A stretch of DNA of 64,000 nt from the NCBI GenBank assembly GCA_029550965.1, contig JAKPGJ010000027.1, positions 86,524-150,523 on the forward strand, in the 5' to 3' direction. Positions 54,287-63,143 of this stretch are shown piece by piece. Position numbers and translations under genes: made by a program. Within the stretch, counting starts at the first letter, position 1; each line of letters opens with the position of its first letter. The notes below the pieces were generated by a model, which worked only from the letters and a program-made list of their open reading frames with translations, did not search any database and was not told the origin of the DNA. The stretch comes from Bacillota bacterium. Lineage in GTDB: Bacteria > Bacillota > Clostridia > Oscillospirales > CAG-382.

Positions 54287-54775
54287 ATGGAAGTGATTAT
54301 TTATATATGCCTTGCGCTCCTTTTATCCTTCTGCATTCTGGCCGCCATGTCGCAAAGCCTTTTAAAATCCGCGATCTTCCTCGCGTTCGCGAGCGCGACG
54401 CTGGGCGTGATTCTGTTCGTGCTCGGCGCTCCCTGGGCTGCGGTCATAGAGGTTTCCGCCTGCTCGGGACTGGTAACCGTCATCTTCATCAGCGCCATCA
54501 GCCTTTCCAGAATCAAGAAAGAAGAAGTGCAAAAACTTTACGCGGATAAAAAGCAAATGAAATATCTGCCGTATATATTAATTATCGCAGGCATCGTTAT
54601 TATCGTCGCCGCGCTTGCCGGAAGCGTTGCGCTTCCCGGTACTGCCGTTGAGTCAACCGAGGACTTCCGCGAGGTGTTCTGGAACAGCCGTCAGGCGGAC
54701 ATACTCGGTCAAATCGTCTCCATCCTCATCGGCGGCATCGCGGTGTATGTGCTGATGCGCGAAAGCAAGGATTAA
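54287..54775 (+). CDS. NuoJ-like membrane subunit
   Basis: A 162-residue protein with about five hydrophobic segments, typical of complex I subunit J/MbhB-MrpB-like proteins (FLAFASATLGVILFVLGAPW region followed by the SGLVTVIFISAI helix). AGGAGG precedes the ATG. It lies between the pump subunits and the NuoK-like gene. Confidence 0.8.
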   Translation: MEVIIYICLALLLSFCILAAMSQSLLKSAIFLAFASATLGVILFVLGAPWAAVIEVSACSGLVTVIFISAISLSRIKKEEVQKLYADKKQMKYLPYILIIAGIVIIVAALAGSVALPGTAVESTEDFREVFWNSRQADILGQIVSILIGGIAVYVLMRESKD

Positions 54776-54790
54776 CGGCGGCAGGAAAGG

Positions 54791-55108
54791 ATGGATCAAA
54801 ACATGAATTTTCAAACCGTTATGCTCATAGTCGGCTTCTTAATGATTATCGCGGGCTGCTACTGCATGATTCGGACCTACCATATCCTCAAAATATTCAT
54901 CGGCGTTGAGATTGCCATGAAGGCCGTCACGATGTTTCTGGTCCTCGCCGGATACGTCAACGGGCGCGCCGGTTTGTCGCAGGCTTACGTGATTACCGCG
55001 ATTGTGCTTGAAGTTGTGGTCGCCGTCGTTTTCGCCGGCGTTACGATACACCTGTATAAAAAATACGGAAACATGGATATCCGCAACCTGACGCAGCTGA
55101 AAGGCTAA
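54791..55108 (+). CDS. NuoK/MrpC-like membrane subunit
   Basis: A 105-residue, three-helix protein of the NuoK/MnhC type, with the helix-2 glutamate in KIFIGVEIAMKAVTMFLVLAG and a second in AIVLEVVVAVVFAGV. These carboxylates lie on the proton path in complex I. Confidence 0.85.
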   Translation: MDQNMNFQTVMLIVGFLMIIAGCYCMIRTYHILKIFIGVEIAMKAVTMFLVLAGYVNGRAGLSQAYVITAIVLEVVVAVVFAGVTIHLYKKYGNMDIRNLTQLKG

Positions 55109-55153
55109 GAAGTCCCGCGTTTTCCGTATGTCAAAGAAAGGATTACATAAGAT

Positions 55154-55474
55154 ATGGAAAAAATATTCTTTTCACCCCCGGTCCTGTTCGCGCTGATGTT
55201 TTTCTCGGTCGCAGGTCTGTCCAAGTGGCTTTCCAAATACGCAACCAAAAAACAGTCCTCGAAATACTCGCTCGACCCGTACGCCTGCGGACAGCGGGAT
55301 GTCGAGAATTATGTCAACCCGGACTACAGCCAGTATTACCCTTACGCATTCATTTTCACCGTCGTGCACATATTAATTCTTGTCGTCGCGACCGCCCCGG
55401 CCGACGCGCCCGCGCTCCCGATTCTGTACATCGCGGCCGGCATACTCGCGGTTCTGATCGCGTTCAAGAGGTGA
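55154..55474 (+). CDS. NuoA-like membrane subunit
   Basis: A 106-residue protein with three hydrophobic segments and a loop DPYACGQRD recalling the PYECG loop of NuoA and the NuoA-like part of MbhI. It would link the membrane arm to the peripheral subunits. A NuoA-type subunit is not part of minimal Ech hydrogenases. Confidence 0.72.
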   Translation: MEKIFFSPPVLFALMFFSVAGLSKWLSKYATKKQSSKYSLDPYACGQRDVENYVNPDYSQYYPYAFIFTVVHILILVVATAPADAPALPILYIAAGILAVLIAFKR

Positions 55475-55479
55475 CCAAC

Positions 55480-56025
55480 GTGAACCTTATCAAAAAAGCC
55501 ATCGAATGGGGGACCGAAAAATCCCCGTGGATTATACATTTTAATGCCGGAGCCTGCAACGGCTGCGACATCGAAACCATCGACTCGCTCACCCCGCGGT
55601 ACGACCTGGAGCGGGTCGGCATATTAAAGCAGGGCAGCCCGCGGCACGCGGACATCCTGGTCTGCACCGGCGCGGTCACGCTTCAGACGAGAGACCGTTT
55701 GATTCAGATTTACGAGCAGATGTCCGACCCCAAGTTCGTTATCGCGATCGGAACCTGCGCCTGCACCGGCGGCATTTTTGAGGACTGCTACTGCGTCACC
55801 GGCGGCATCGACAGCGTCATCCCGGTTGACGTTTACGTTCCCGGCTGCGCGGTCCGTCCCGAAGCCATTATCAGCGCCGTGGACAAACTGCTTGAAAAGC
55901 TGAAAAACGCCGAAAAAGACGAAAACCAGCAAAAAAACGCTGAAAAGATAGAAGAAAAGACCGAAACTGCAAAAAACGGAGAAGAAACCGCCGAACAGAA
56001 GGAGGAACCAAAAAATGACGCATGA
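55480..56025 (+). CDS. NuoB-like hydrogenase small subunit
   Basis: The iron-sulfur subunit next to the catalytic site (181 residues), with cysteines in NAGACNGCDIE, GTCACTGG and VPGCAVRPE for the proximal [4Fe-4S] cluster. A GTG start at 55480 is supported by GAGG eight bases upstream; the frame open before it is the shadow of the NuoA-like gene. The C-terminal 40 residues are a highly charged, low-complexity tail of Lys, Glu, Asn and Gln, not usual for the family. Confidence 0.9.
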   Translation: MNLIKKAIEWGTEKSPWIIHFNAGACNGCDIETIDSLTPRYDLERVGILKQGSPRHADILVCTGAVTLQTRDRLIQIYEQMSDPKFVIAIGTCACTGGIFEDCYCVTGGIDSVIPVDVYVPGCAVRPEAIISAVDKLLEKLKNAEKDENQQKNAEKIEEKTETAKNGEETAEQKEEPKNDA

Positions 56026-56518
56026 CGAAGCGGTCGTAACCGCGCTTTGCAAGAAGTTTCCCTTCCTTTCGGAGCGCATTTCGGTGCAGCGCGAAAAGAG
56101 AATCTTTACAAAACCGCTCACGCCGGAAGAGTTTCAGCAGATAATCCCCTATGTTCATCGAGAACTGAACTTTTACCGCGCCTGCCATGTCGTCGGCACG
56201 GACGACGGCGACACGCTAGGGCTTTTATATATTCTCACCGACAAAAACAACACGCTTTTAATCCTGCGGGAGAGCGTGCCGAAATCCAACCCGGTCGTCA
56301 AAAGCATATCGTCGATTTACCCGTCGATTCTTCTGCACGAACGCGAATTGGCGGACCTTTTCGGCGTTGTTGTCGAAGGACTGCCGGAAGGACCGCGCTA
56401 TCCGCTGCCCGACGGCTGGCCGGAGGGCAATTATCCCATGCGCAAGGAATGGAACCCGAAGTATTTCGACAAAAACACCATGACATACAACGACCCGAAC
56501 GTAAAGGAGGTCAAATAG
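56015..56518 (+). CDS. NuoC-like subunit
   Basis: A 167-residue hydrophilic subunit of the 30-kDa (NuoC/EchD) family, with SIYPSILLHERELADLFGVVVEG and the diagnostic GPRYPLPDGWPEGNYPMRKEW end. It overlaps the NuoB-like gene by 11 bases and precedes the large subunit. Confidence 0.9.
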   Translation: MTHDEAVVTALCKKFPFLSERISVQREKRIFTKPLTPEEFQQIIPYVHRELNFYRACHVVGTDDGDTLGLLYILTDKNNTLLILRESVPKSNPVVKSISSIYPSILLHERELADLFGVVVEGLPEGPRYPLPDGWPEGNYPMRKEWNPKYFDKNTMTYNDPNVKEVK

Positions 56519-56519
56519 G

Positions 56520-57725
56520 ATGCACAGCGACAACAGAATCACCATTCCTATCGGGCCTCAACACCCTTCTCTGGACGAGCCGGGCAGATTCGACATCACG
56601 CTGGAAGGCGAAAAGGTGGTCAACGCCGTCATCGGCGTCGGCTATAACCACAGGGGGCTTGAGAAAACCTGCGAAAGCAAGACCTATGTTCAGAACTTAT
56701 ACATCATCGAGCGCGTCTGCGGCATCTGCTCGCACGCGCACGGAACCGCTTTCTGCATGGCGATCGAGCAGCTTGCCGGCGTGACAATCCCGAAGCGCGC
56801 CGAGTACATCCGCGCGGTCGTCGCGGAGCTGGAGCGTCTGCACAGCCACCTGCTCTGGCTGGGCGTCGCCTGCCATGAAATCGGCTTTGACACCATGTTT
56901 ATGTACACCTGGCGCAACCGCGAGAAGGTGCTGGATATCCTCGCCGACCTCGGCGGCAACCGCGTCAACTACGGCGTCAACACGATCGGCGGCGTCAGAA
57001 GAGACATCGACGCGGATATGGTCGAAACCATTCGGAAAGCGTTAGACGCGCTGGAAGAAGAAACCAAACATTACGTTGAGATCGCCTATACGGAAACAAC
57101 TTTAATCAGCCGTCTCAAAGGCGTCGGCGTACTCTCGCATGAGGACGCGATCCGCTACGGCGCGGTCGGTCCGGTCGCAAGAGCCGCCGGCATCGCGCAC
57201 GATGTCCGCGTGGATGAGCCGTACGGCGCATATAAAGAGATTCCGGTCAAGGTGATTACGGATACGCACGCCGACGTGTACGGCAGAACCGTCGTGCGCA
57301 TTCTGGAAATGCAGGAGAGCATCAACATCATCCGCTTCTGCCTGGACAATCTTCCCGACGGACCGCTTTCGGTCAGGGTGCCCCGCCGCATTCCCGCCGG
57401 CGAAACGATTATCCGCGTCGAAGCGCCGCGCGGCGAGAACATCCACTACCTCCGCTCGAACGGCAGCGATATTCCGGACAGAGTGCGCGTCCGCGCGCCT
57501 ACGGAAGCGAACTGGCACGGCATGAAGCATATGCTGGAGGGCGGCTACCTTGCCGACGTGCCGATCACCATCGCGGCGATCGACCCCTGCTATTCCTGCA
57601 CCGACCGCGCGATTGTGGTCAAATCCGGCGCGAAAACCGACTGCTACGACTGGCGCGGACTGCGTCAATACGGCATTGACTGGTACAAAAAGCGCGGGAT
57701 AGACGTTACGGCGCTGAAAGTTTAA
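56520..57725 (+). CDS. [NiFe] hydrogenase large subunit, group 4
   Basis: The catalytic subunit (401 residues, NuoD/EchE type). Both nickel-ligand motifs are intact: RVCGICSHAHG (Cys67, Cys70) and DPCYSCTDR (Cys357, Cys360). This distinguishes a real hydrogenase from NuoD of complex I and from Ehr complexes, which lack them. A 38-residue tail follows Arg363 and is probably removed by the protease encoded at 59062. Likely reaction: reduced ferredoxin plus protons to H2 with ion translocation. Confidence 0.93.
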   Translation: MHSDNRITIPIGPQHPSLDEPGRFDITLEGEKVVNAVIGVGYNHRGLEKTCESKTYVQNLYIIERVCGICSHAHGTAFCMAIEQLAGVTIPKRAEYIRAVVAELERLHSHLLWLGVACHEIGFDTMFMYTWRNREKVLDILADLGGNRVNYGVNTIGGVRRDIDADMVETIRKALDALEEETKHYVEIAYTETTLISRLKGVGVLSHEDAIRYGAVGPVARAAGIAHDVRVDEPYGAYKEIPVKVITDTHADVYGRTVVRILEMQESINIIRFCLDNLPDGPLSVRVPRRIPAGETIIRVEAPRGENIHYLRSNGSDIPDRVRVRAPTEANWHGMKHMLEGGYLADVPITIAAIDPCYSCTDRAIVVKSGAKTDCYDWRGLRQYGIDWYKKRGIDVTALKV

Positions 57726-57755
57726 GCAAACTTCATAAAACATACGGAGATTTTT

Positions 57756-58703
57756 ATGATTTCGTTTTTAAAAATGCTCTTGGCAGCTTTTATATTTCCG
57801 GGTTTTCTGTTCCTCTCGGTGTATAGTCTGGTCCTCGATTTTATCGACCGGAAGCTGTACGCAAGAATGCAGAACCGGGTCGGTCCGCCCTGGTACCAGC
57901 CGGTCGCCGATTTCTTCAAGCTGATCGGAAAGAAAACCCTGATCCCCGTCGAAGCTAATAAGATGATGTTCCGGATCATGCCGCTCGTTTCACTCGCGGC
58001 GGTCGCCGCGGCGTTCCTATATGTGCCGGTTTTGGGACAGGACGCGGTGTTCTCCTTCGACGGCGACTTGATTATCGTGCTCTACTTCCTGACCGTGCCG
58101 CCCATCGCGGCCTTCCTTGCGGGCTGGTACTCCAGAGGCGTTTACGCCACCATCGGCGCGACGCGTATTTTGACGCAGCTTTTTGTGTACGAGGTGCCGC
58201 TGTTCATTTCCCTGCTCGCGCCGACGCTGATCGCCGGGACATGGTCGATTTCGGAGCTGACCGCGTTCTACGCGGCGCATCCGCTTTACGCGCTCATCAA
58301 TCTTCCCGCCGCGTTCGCGGCTTTGATATCGTTCCAGTGCAAGCTGGAGCGCGCGCCTTTCGATACGCCGGAAGCCGAAACCGAAATCGTATCAGGCGCG
58401 CTGGTCGAGTACGGCGGAAGGCTGCTCGCCTTCTTCAAAATGGCGCATTCCTGCGAGCTGGTGCTGGTCATCTCGCTCTTCAGCGCGGTGTTCCTGCCCT
58501 TTATGACCGGCTATGTCTTTGCCGACTTTCTGCTGTACATCGTAAAAACGCTGGTCATTCTGCTGCTGCTGACGCTGATGCGGGTATCCATGGCAAGGCT
58601 GAAGATCAACAACGTCGTCAGCTTCTGCTGGAAGGTGCTCGCTCCCGTCGCGCTTTTTCAGGTAGTATTAAATCTTGTTATCAGAGGGAGTCTGCAAATA
58701 TGA
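57756..58703 (+). CDS. NuoH-like membrane subunit
   Basis: A 315-residue polytopic protein of the NuoH/EchB family linking the peripheral arm to the membrane arm. Typical blocks are RKLYARMQNRVGPPWYQPVADFFK near the N-terminus and the loop ERAPFDTPEAETEIVSGALVEY with conserved acidic residues at the quinone-like cavity. It overlaps the ferredoxin gene by 4 bases. Confidence 0.93.
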   Translation: MISFLKMLLAAFIFPGFLFLSVYSLVLDFIDRKLYARMQNRVGPPWYQPVADFFKLIGKKTLIPVEANKMMFRIMPLVSLAAVAAAFLYVPVLGQDAVFSFDGDLIIVLYFLTVPPIAAFLAGWYSRGVYATIGATRILTQLFVYEVPLFISLLAPTLIAGTWSISELTAFYAAHPLYALINLPAAFAALISFQCKLERAPFDTPEAETEIVSGALVEYGGRLLAFFKMAHSCELVLVISLFSAVFLPFMTGYVFADFLLYIVKTLVILLLLTLMRVSMARLKINNVVSFCWKVLAPVALFQVVLNLVIRGSLQI

Positions 58704-59065
58704 ATAAAACCGGACCGGGAAAAATTGCGCTGACCGCGCTTAAAACTCTTTTTAAAAAACCGGCGACCACCGAATATACCGGCAAAGGCAGCCCCGAGGT
58801 TGAAAAACACTACCGCGGACGCATTCTGTACGACCCGACCACCTGCGTCGCCTGCGGGCTCTGCATGCGCGACTGCCCGACCGGCGCCATTCAGATTATC
58901 AACGAGGGAACCAAGGAAGACAAAAAGCTGGTCGCCATCCTCAACGTGGGCAAATGCATCTTCTGCTGTCAGTGCGTCGATTCCTGCAACAAAAACAGCC
59001 TTTCCTACTCGCAGGACATTGATTTCGCCATGACCAAAAAAGAAGACTTGATTATTAAATTATGA
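58700..59065 (+). CDS. Ferredoxin-type subunit (NuoI/EchF-like)
   Basis: A 121-residue subunit with two [4Fe-4S] motifs, CVACGLCMRDCPTGAI and CIFCCQCVDSCNKNSL, that should accept electrons from soluble ferredoxin. The ATG at 58700 lies in the stop region of the NuoH-like gene. No NADH-binding subunits (NuoE, F or G) follow, which supports ferredoxin as donor. Confidence 0.92.
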   Translation: MNKTGPGKIALTALKTLFKKPATTEYTGKGSPEVEKHYRGRILYDPTTCVACGLCMRDCPTGAIQIINEGTKEDKKLVAILNVGKCIFCCQCVDSCNKNSLSYSQDIDFAMTKKEDLIIKL

Positions 59066-59553
59066 ACCTTGCATCTTTCATAACCGAAAAAACCGCCGCC
59101 CATAAAAAGATCGCCGTTTTAGGCGTAGGCTCGGTGCTCCGTTCGGACGACGCGGCCGGAATGTATTTAATCGAGAAACTGCAGGAACTTGCAAACAGCG
59201 AAAACCTTTTGCTCATCGCCGGTTCCACCGCGCCCGAGAACTTTACCGGCGTTATCAAGGACTTTGACCCGGATATTCTCTTTATCGTAGACGCCGCGAA
59301 AATGGGCCTGGAACCCGGCGAGATACGGGTGCTCGACACCGACGACGCCGGCGGTTTGTCCTTCTCGACGCACATGCTTCCCCTGCCCGTCATGCTGCGG
59401 TTTTTACAGCGCGAAGCCGGCTGTGAAATCGTCTGCATCGGCATACAGCCGCAAAGCACCGAGTTCGGCTCGGAAATGAGCGAAGCGGTAAAATCGGCCG
59501 TCGAATCTCTGGCGCAAACTTTTGCGCAGTCTTTTCGTAAGAATAACCCATAA
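59062..59553 (+). CDS. Hydrogenase maturation protease (HycI-like)
   Basis: A 163-residue nickel-dependent endopeptidase that trims the large subunit C-terminus once nickel is in place. Motifs: GVGSVLRSDDAAGMYLIEKL with the first metal-binding acid residue, VDAAKMGLEPGEI, and STHMLPLPVML with the histidine ligand. Last gene of the cluster, overlapping the ferredoxin gene by 4 bases and followed by a terminator. Confidence 0.92.
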   Translation: MNLASFITEKTAAHKKIAVLGVGSVLRSDDAAGMYLIEKLQELANSENLLLIAGSTAPENFTGVIKDFDPDILFIVDAAKMGLEPGEIRVLDTDDAGGLSFSTHMLPLPVMLRFLQREAGCEIVCIGIQPQSTEFGSEMSEAVKSAVESLAQTFAQSFRKNNP

Positions 59554-59554
59554 C

Positions 59555-59584
59555 AAAAACTCCTCCGCATCGGAGGAGTTTTTA
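59555..59584 (+). terminator. Terminator of the hydrogenase operon
   Basis: Stem AAACTCCTCCG / CGGAGGAGTTT followed by TT, directly after the maturation protease gene and before a convergent gene. Confidence 0.85.
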
Positions 59585-59593
59585 TGTTTATTC

Positions 59594-60154
59594 TTATTTC
59601 TCTGCAGGTCGTTTTTCTTCTTTCTTTAGTATATCGTACCGCACGATCGAGATGGCGATCGAAGTCATCACGAACGCTTCGGTTATGATGCCCGGAATGG
59701 AGCTGTTCACAATGTTGTAGGTCATCCACATCGGCGACGGAATAAAGGACAAAATGCGGATGTACTTTGGCTTTTTCACCCAAACCGAGACCGAGCCGAT
59801 AATCATGCCCAGCGTCGGGAGAATGGAGATCGGGCCTTCCCAAGTCAGCACTCCTGCTACCGCGCTGACGCCGATAAACAGCCAAAGCCAGGCCGGACTG
59901 CCGAAAAACTTCTTGTCCCGATTGTAATAAATCACCGCGCGCGTCGCGGAAATCGCGTTGAGCACCGAGCCTGTATATGTACCCAGCATGAGGTAGTGGA
60001 CGCAGAAAAAGCTGTTCGCGATGGTCTGACAAATCAGAATCCGTTTGCGGTCGTTCTGCTGGAACATTACAAACATCATAATCATTCCGCACACGCCGAT
60101 CGCCTGCGTTATTATTTCATAAGCACCCAAAGCCTTCCCTGCTTTCCAAACCAA
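59594..60154 (-). CDS. YgjV-like inner membrane protein
   Basis: A polytopic membrane protein of up to 186 residues resembling the YgjV family, with about six short hydrophobic segments and the pattern CQTIANSFFCVHYLMLGTYTG. Function unknown. The start is uncertain: the frame opens with a TTG at 60154 that lies only about 10 bases after a possible TTGTTT-17-TATAAT promoter, and a TTG at 60130 follows GGGAAGG closely. Confidence 0.7.
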   Translation of the reverse strand: MVWKAGKALGAYEIITQAIGVCGMIMMFVMFQQNDRKRILICQTIANSFFCVHYLMLGTYTGSVLNAISATRAVIYYNRDKKFFGSPAWLWLFIGVSAVAGVLTWEGPISILPTLGMIIGSVSVWVKKPKYIRILSFIPSPMWMTYNIVNSSIPGIITEAFVMTSIAISIVRYDILKKEEKRPAEK

Positions 60155-60202
60155 TTTGACGAGATTATAGCATAAAACTCGACTGTAAACAATAGATTCA
60201 GT

Positions 60203-60232
60203 AAAAAAGTCCTGCCTTTTCTGTCAGGACTT
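60203..60232 (-). terminator. Terminator of the 60235-61740 gene pair
   Basis: Stem AAGTCCTG / CAGGACTT with TTTTTT on the minus strand. Confidence 0.8.
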
Positions 60233-60234
60233 AT

Positions 60235-61053
60235 TTATAGATCATTTTCTCGAGGGTCGTCCATGTCTCTGATAAATTCGGGAATATTATGGATATCATA
60301 TCCGATTTGCCTGACAGCTTTATAATCCTTCTTCTCAAAGGCTTTTAATATTTCTTCCGTTCTAAAAGCAAATTCATTGATTCTTTTTAGCCGAAACTCA
60401 TTGATATAACGAATTTCAGGATATAGATTTAGAATTTCTATAATCGATTTTATATTCTCTATGTGTGGAAAAGATGCTATAGTTTCATTTTGAATACTGC
60501 TTTTAAGAGTGTTTATAAAAACCGATATATCGATTTCGCTCTTTAGCACACTGACTGCAGACTTTACGATATGTATGTGTTTATAAAACGATTGCTTCAT
60601 CTGTTCATCAATGTAATATTTAAAGAACCGCTTTTTGTAAGGCATATTCGAAAAGAACAAACTGGAATCAATCAATATCTCAGTTATCCCGTTTAATGCG
60701 ATATTACTGTCCTTTTCTTGCCTATCATAAAAAATAAACCCAAAGATTATGGTTATCTCTTCTGTTTCACGCAAAAGCTTATCAATTTCTCCAATAAGTT
60801 CCTCTTTCACTTCATCGCGAACTTTAACAGAAAATAGGTAGCTTTCTGATATTTCTTCTTTACTCGTAAAGTGATAACTGCCAAAAACTTCTACTATTAA
60901 GTTTGGCGATCCAGATTCATGCTGATTGATGCTTATATAATCTCTATTCGTTATTTCGGTATGCCAAGGCTCATGTTCTAAAAAGAATATTTTACTCTTT
61001 TTGCTTCTAAATAAACGCTCCTGTAACGCTGAAACCTCAAGATTATAAAGCAT
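60235..61053 (-). CDS. Uncharacterised AT-rich protein
   Basis: A 272-residue soluble protein I do not recognise. It is rich in Ile, Glu, Lys and Phe, with an alpha/beta N-terminal half and a helical C-terminal half. Its codons are clearly more AT-rich than those of its neighbours, which suggests recent acquisition. It starts 9 bases after the QueG-like gene with AAGGTG upstream, so the two share a transcript ended by a terminator. Confidence 0.7.
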   Translation of the reverse strand: MLYNLEVSALQERLFRSKKSKIFFLEHEPWHTEITNRDYISINQHESGSPNLIVEVFGSYHFTSKEEISESYLFSVKVRDEVKEELIGEIDKLLRETEEITIIFGFIFYDRQEKDSNIALNGITEILIDSSLFFSNMPYKKRFFKYYIDEQMKQSFYKHIHIVKSAVSVLKSEIDISVFINTLKSSIQNETIASFPHIENIKSIIEILNLYPEIRYINEFRLKRINEFAFRTEEILKAFEKKDYKAVRQIGYDIHNIPEFIRDMDDPRENDL

Positions 61054-61062
61054 ACTGTCACC

Positions 61063-61728
61063 TTACTTTTTATTCAGCGGGCACACCTTGATGCAAATCC
61101 CGCAGACCGAGCCTCTGCCGATGCCCATGAAGTGGTCGCGCATATAGCTGTTGCAGGCATTAGCGTCGAACATCTCGCTGCGCGCTATTCCCGCGCGCCA
61201 CGGCACGCCCTTGATCGCGCCGGCAGGGCAGGCTTTGACGCACAGGTCGCAGTCAATGCAGACTGTTTTTAGATTCGGTTCGGTGGTTGTCAGCGGACAG
61301 TCGGTAAACAGCGTGCCGAGCCGTACGTGCGGTCCGTGAACCGGATGCAGAAACAGCGAATTCTTCCCGATACTGCCCAGCCCCGCGAGCACCGCCGCCT
61401 TCTTGTGCGAATACCGCCCCATATGAGTGCGCTCGCCGGAAGACGGAACCGACTGCGACGCCGCGATGGGTATGTAGCGGTAGCCTTTGCTTTGCAGCAA
61501 AAGCCCGGTCTGCAAAAGAATCCGGTCTATATACGCGTTGACGGTGCGGTAATGGTGGAAGTATGTATAAGTCGGCGCGCCGTCTATTTCGTCAATCACC
61601 GCGTCGGAGAGCGGAACCGCGATCGAGATTGCGTACGGCAGCCCTTCCGGCCCGTCGTCGACCTTCGCGAACCCGAAATCGCAGCCGAAACCGGCCAATA
61701 ACTGTTTTACTTGTTCTTCTATGTTCAT
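61063..61728 (-). CDS. QueG-like double [4Fe-4S] protein
   Basis: About 221 residues, resembling epoxyqueuosine reductase but shorter than QueG (usually over 300). It keeps GRYSHKKAAVLAGLGSIGKNSLFLHP and the ferredoxin block CIDCDLCVKACPAGAI followed by CGICIKVCPL for two clusters. The missing C-terminal HEAT-like part makes a tRNA role uncertain; related short proteins may act as corrinoid-dependent reductases or electron carriers. The ATG at 61728 follows GGGAG. Confidence 0.75.
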   Translation of the reverse strand: MNIEEQVKQLLAGFGCDFGFAKVDDGPEGLPYAISIAVPLSDAVIDEIDGAPTYTYFHHYRTVNAYIDRILLQTGLLLQSKGYRYIPIAASQSVPSSGERTHMGRYSHKKAAVLAGLGSIGKNSLFLHPVHGPHVRLGTLFTDCPLTTTEPNLKTVCIDCDLCVKACPAGAIKGVPWRAGIARSEMFDANACNSYMRDHFMGIGRGSVCGICIKVCPLNKK

Positions 61729-61850
61729 ATAAACTCCCAAAGCATTTTTATGAACCTATTATACCGCCTAATGCAATTTTTTTCAATCGCCTGTTCAAAA
61801 AAGGAAAGTTATGCTATACTAAAAGTAATATTTTAATAAAGGAGTACGCT

Positions 61851-63011
61851 TTGAACCCGATAGTTTCAATCGTTCCCTGCGCAAGCTACGACGAAAAGGT
61901 CGTCAAGCCGGCGCTCATTCGGCTGCTTGAGCCTTTGGGCGGGCTGGACTTTGTAAAGCCGGGGATGAAAATTGTGATAAAACCGAATCTCGTTTCCGCC
62001 ATGAAGCCGGAGGACGCAGCGACGACGCACCCGGTTCTGTTGTGCGCGCTTGCCGAAATGCTGACCGAAAAAGGCGCGGCGGTAATCATCGGCGACAGCC
62101 CCGGCGGGCTGTATAACGCCGCCTTCCTGAACCGCATTTACAGCGTGACCGGCATGCGGGAGACCGAAAAATACGGCGCGAAGCTGAATCAGGACTTCCG
62201 CCAGAAAGAAGCAGTCTTTCCGGAAGCGAAGGTTTTGAAAAACTTCACCTACACCGCCTATTTAGACGACGCCGATTATATCATCAACTTCTGCAAGTTA
62301 AAAACCCACGGCATGATGGGCATGTCCGCCGCCGCGAAGAATATGTTCGGCGTCGTGCCCGGCATTATCAAACCCGAGTATCATTACCGCTTCCCCGATT
62401 ACGCGGATTTTGCGGATATGATTGTGGATTTGAACGAGTTTTTCAAGCCCAAGCTGTGCATCGTGGACGCCGTCACCGGCATGGAGGGCAACGGTCCGAC
62501 CGCCGGCGCGCCGCGCCATATCGGCGCCTTAATCGCTTCGGAGAACCCCCACGCCGCCGACCTTTTGTGCGCAAAACTGATCGGGCTTTCTAAAGAGAGC
62601 GTTCCCACGTTGGAAGCGGCCTGCCGCCGCGCGCTGATTCCGAAGGCGGCAGAAGAACTTTCTGTCGTCGGGGATTACAACCCCTTCCTGCAGCGCGACT
62701 TCAAGAACGTCGCCGCCCGCCGCAGCCTGCGCTTCGGCGAGGGCAAGAGCCGCTTTGGCAGGCTGAAAGCTGCCGTTCTTGCCAAACTACTCACTTCAAA
62801 GCCAGTATTATGTAAACCCGAATGCGTCGGCTGTAACAAGTGCGGCGAAATCTGCCCCGCGAAGGCGATTGAAATGGTAAGCGGCAAAGCGGTCATCGAC
62901 CGGAAAAAATGCATCTCCTGCTTCTGCTGTCAGGAATTCTGCCCCAAAGGCGCCATGAAAGTAAAACGCACCTTTGTCGCACGGGTTTTGTCGTATAAGA
63001 GAACGAAATAG
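61851..63011 (+). CDS. DUF362 ferredoxin-like protein
   Basis: A 386-residue protein with a DUF362 domain (GMKIVIKPNLVSAMKPEDAATTHP near residues 38-60) and a C-terminal ferredoxin pair, CVGCNKCGEICPAKAI and CISCFCCQEFCPKGAM. Function in the family is not established; an iron-sulfur redox role is likely. Translation starts at a TTG with AAAGGAG upstream; longer in-frame extension to 61563 is read-back into the divergent gene. Confidence 0.85.
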   Translation: MNPIVSIVPCASYDEKVVKPALIRLLEPLGGLDFVKPGMKIVIKPNLVSAMKPEDAATTHPVLLCALAEMLTEKGAAVIIGDSPGGLYNAAFLNRIYSVTGMRETEKYGAKLNQDFRQKEAVFPEAKVLKNFTYTAYLDDADYIINFCKLKTHGMMGMSAAAKNMFGVVPGIIKPEYHYRFPDYADFADMIVDLNEFFKPKLCIVDAVTGMEGNGPTAGAPRHIGALIASENPHAADLLCAKLIGLSKESVPTLEAACRRALIPKAAEELSVVGDYNPFLQRDFKNVAARRSLRFGEGKSRFGRLKAAVLAKLLTSKPVLCKPECVGCNKCGEICPAKAIEMVSGKAVIDRKKCISCFCCQEFCPKGAMKVKRTFVARVLSYKRTK

Positions 63012-63022
63012 TATAAAAAATG

Positions 63023-63060
63023 ACACGCTTCGAGGAAATCGGAGCGTGTTAATTTTATTT
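63023..63060 (+). terminator. Terminator after the DUF362 gene
   Basis: Imperfect stem ACACGCTTCGA / TCGGAGCGTGT followed by a T-rich tract. The region to 63143 is very AT-rich and otherwise empty. Confidence 0.7.
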
Positions 63061-63143
63061 TACGTTTTATTGACTTTTATATTATTTTTTATATAATAAT
63101 ATTTAAATAATCGCTTTTTTGATAAAAAAAGGAAGTGATAAAA

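Noticed and set aside
56520..57725. NADH dehydrogenase subunit D (complex I)
   Set aside because: Both nickel-binding CxxC motifs are present and hyp genes and a maturation protease flank the cluster, so it is a hydrogenase.
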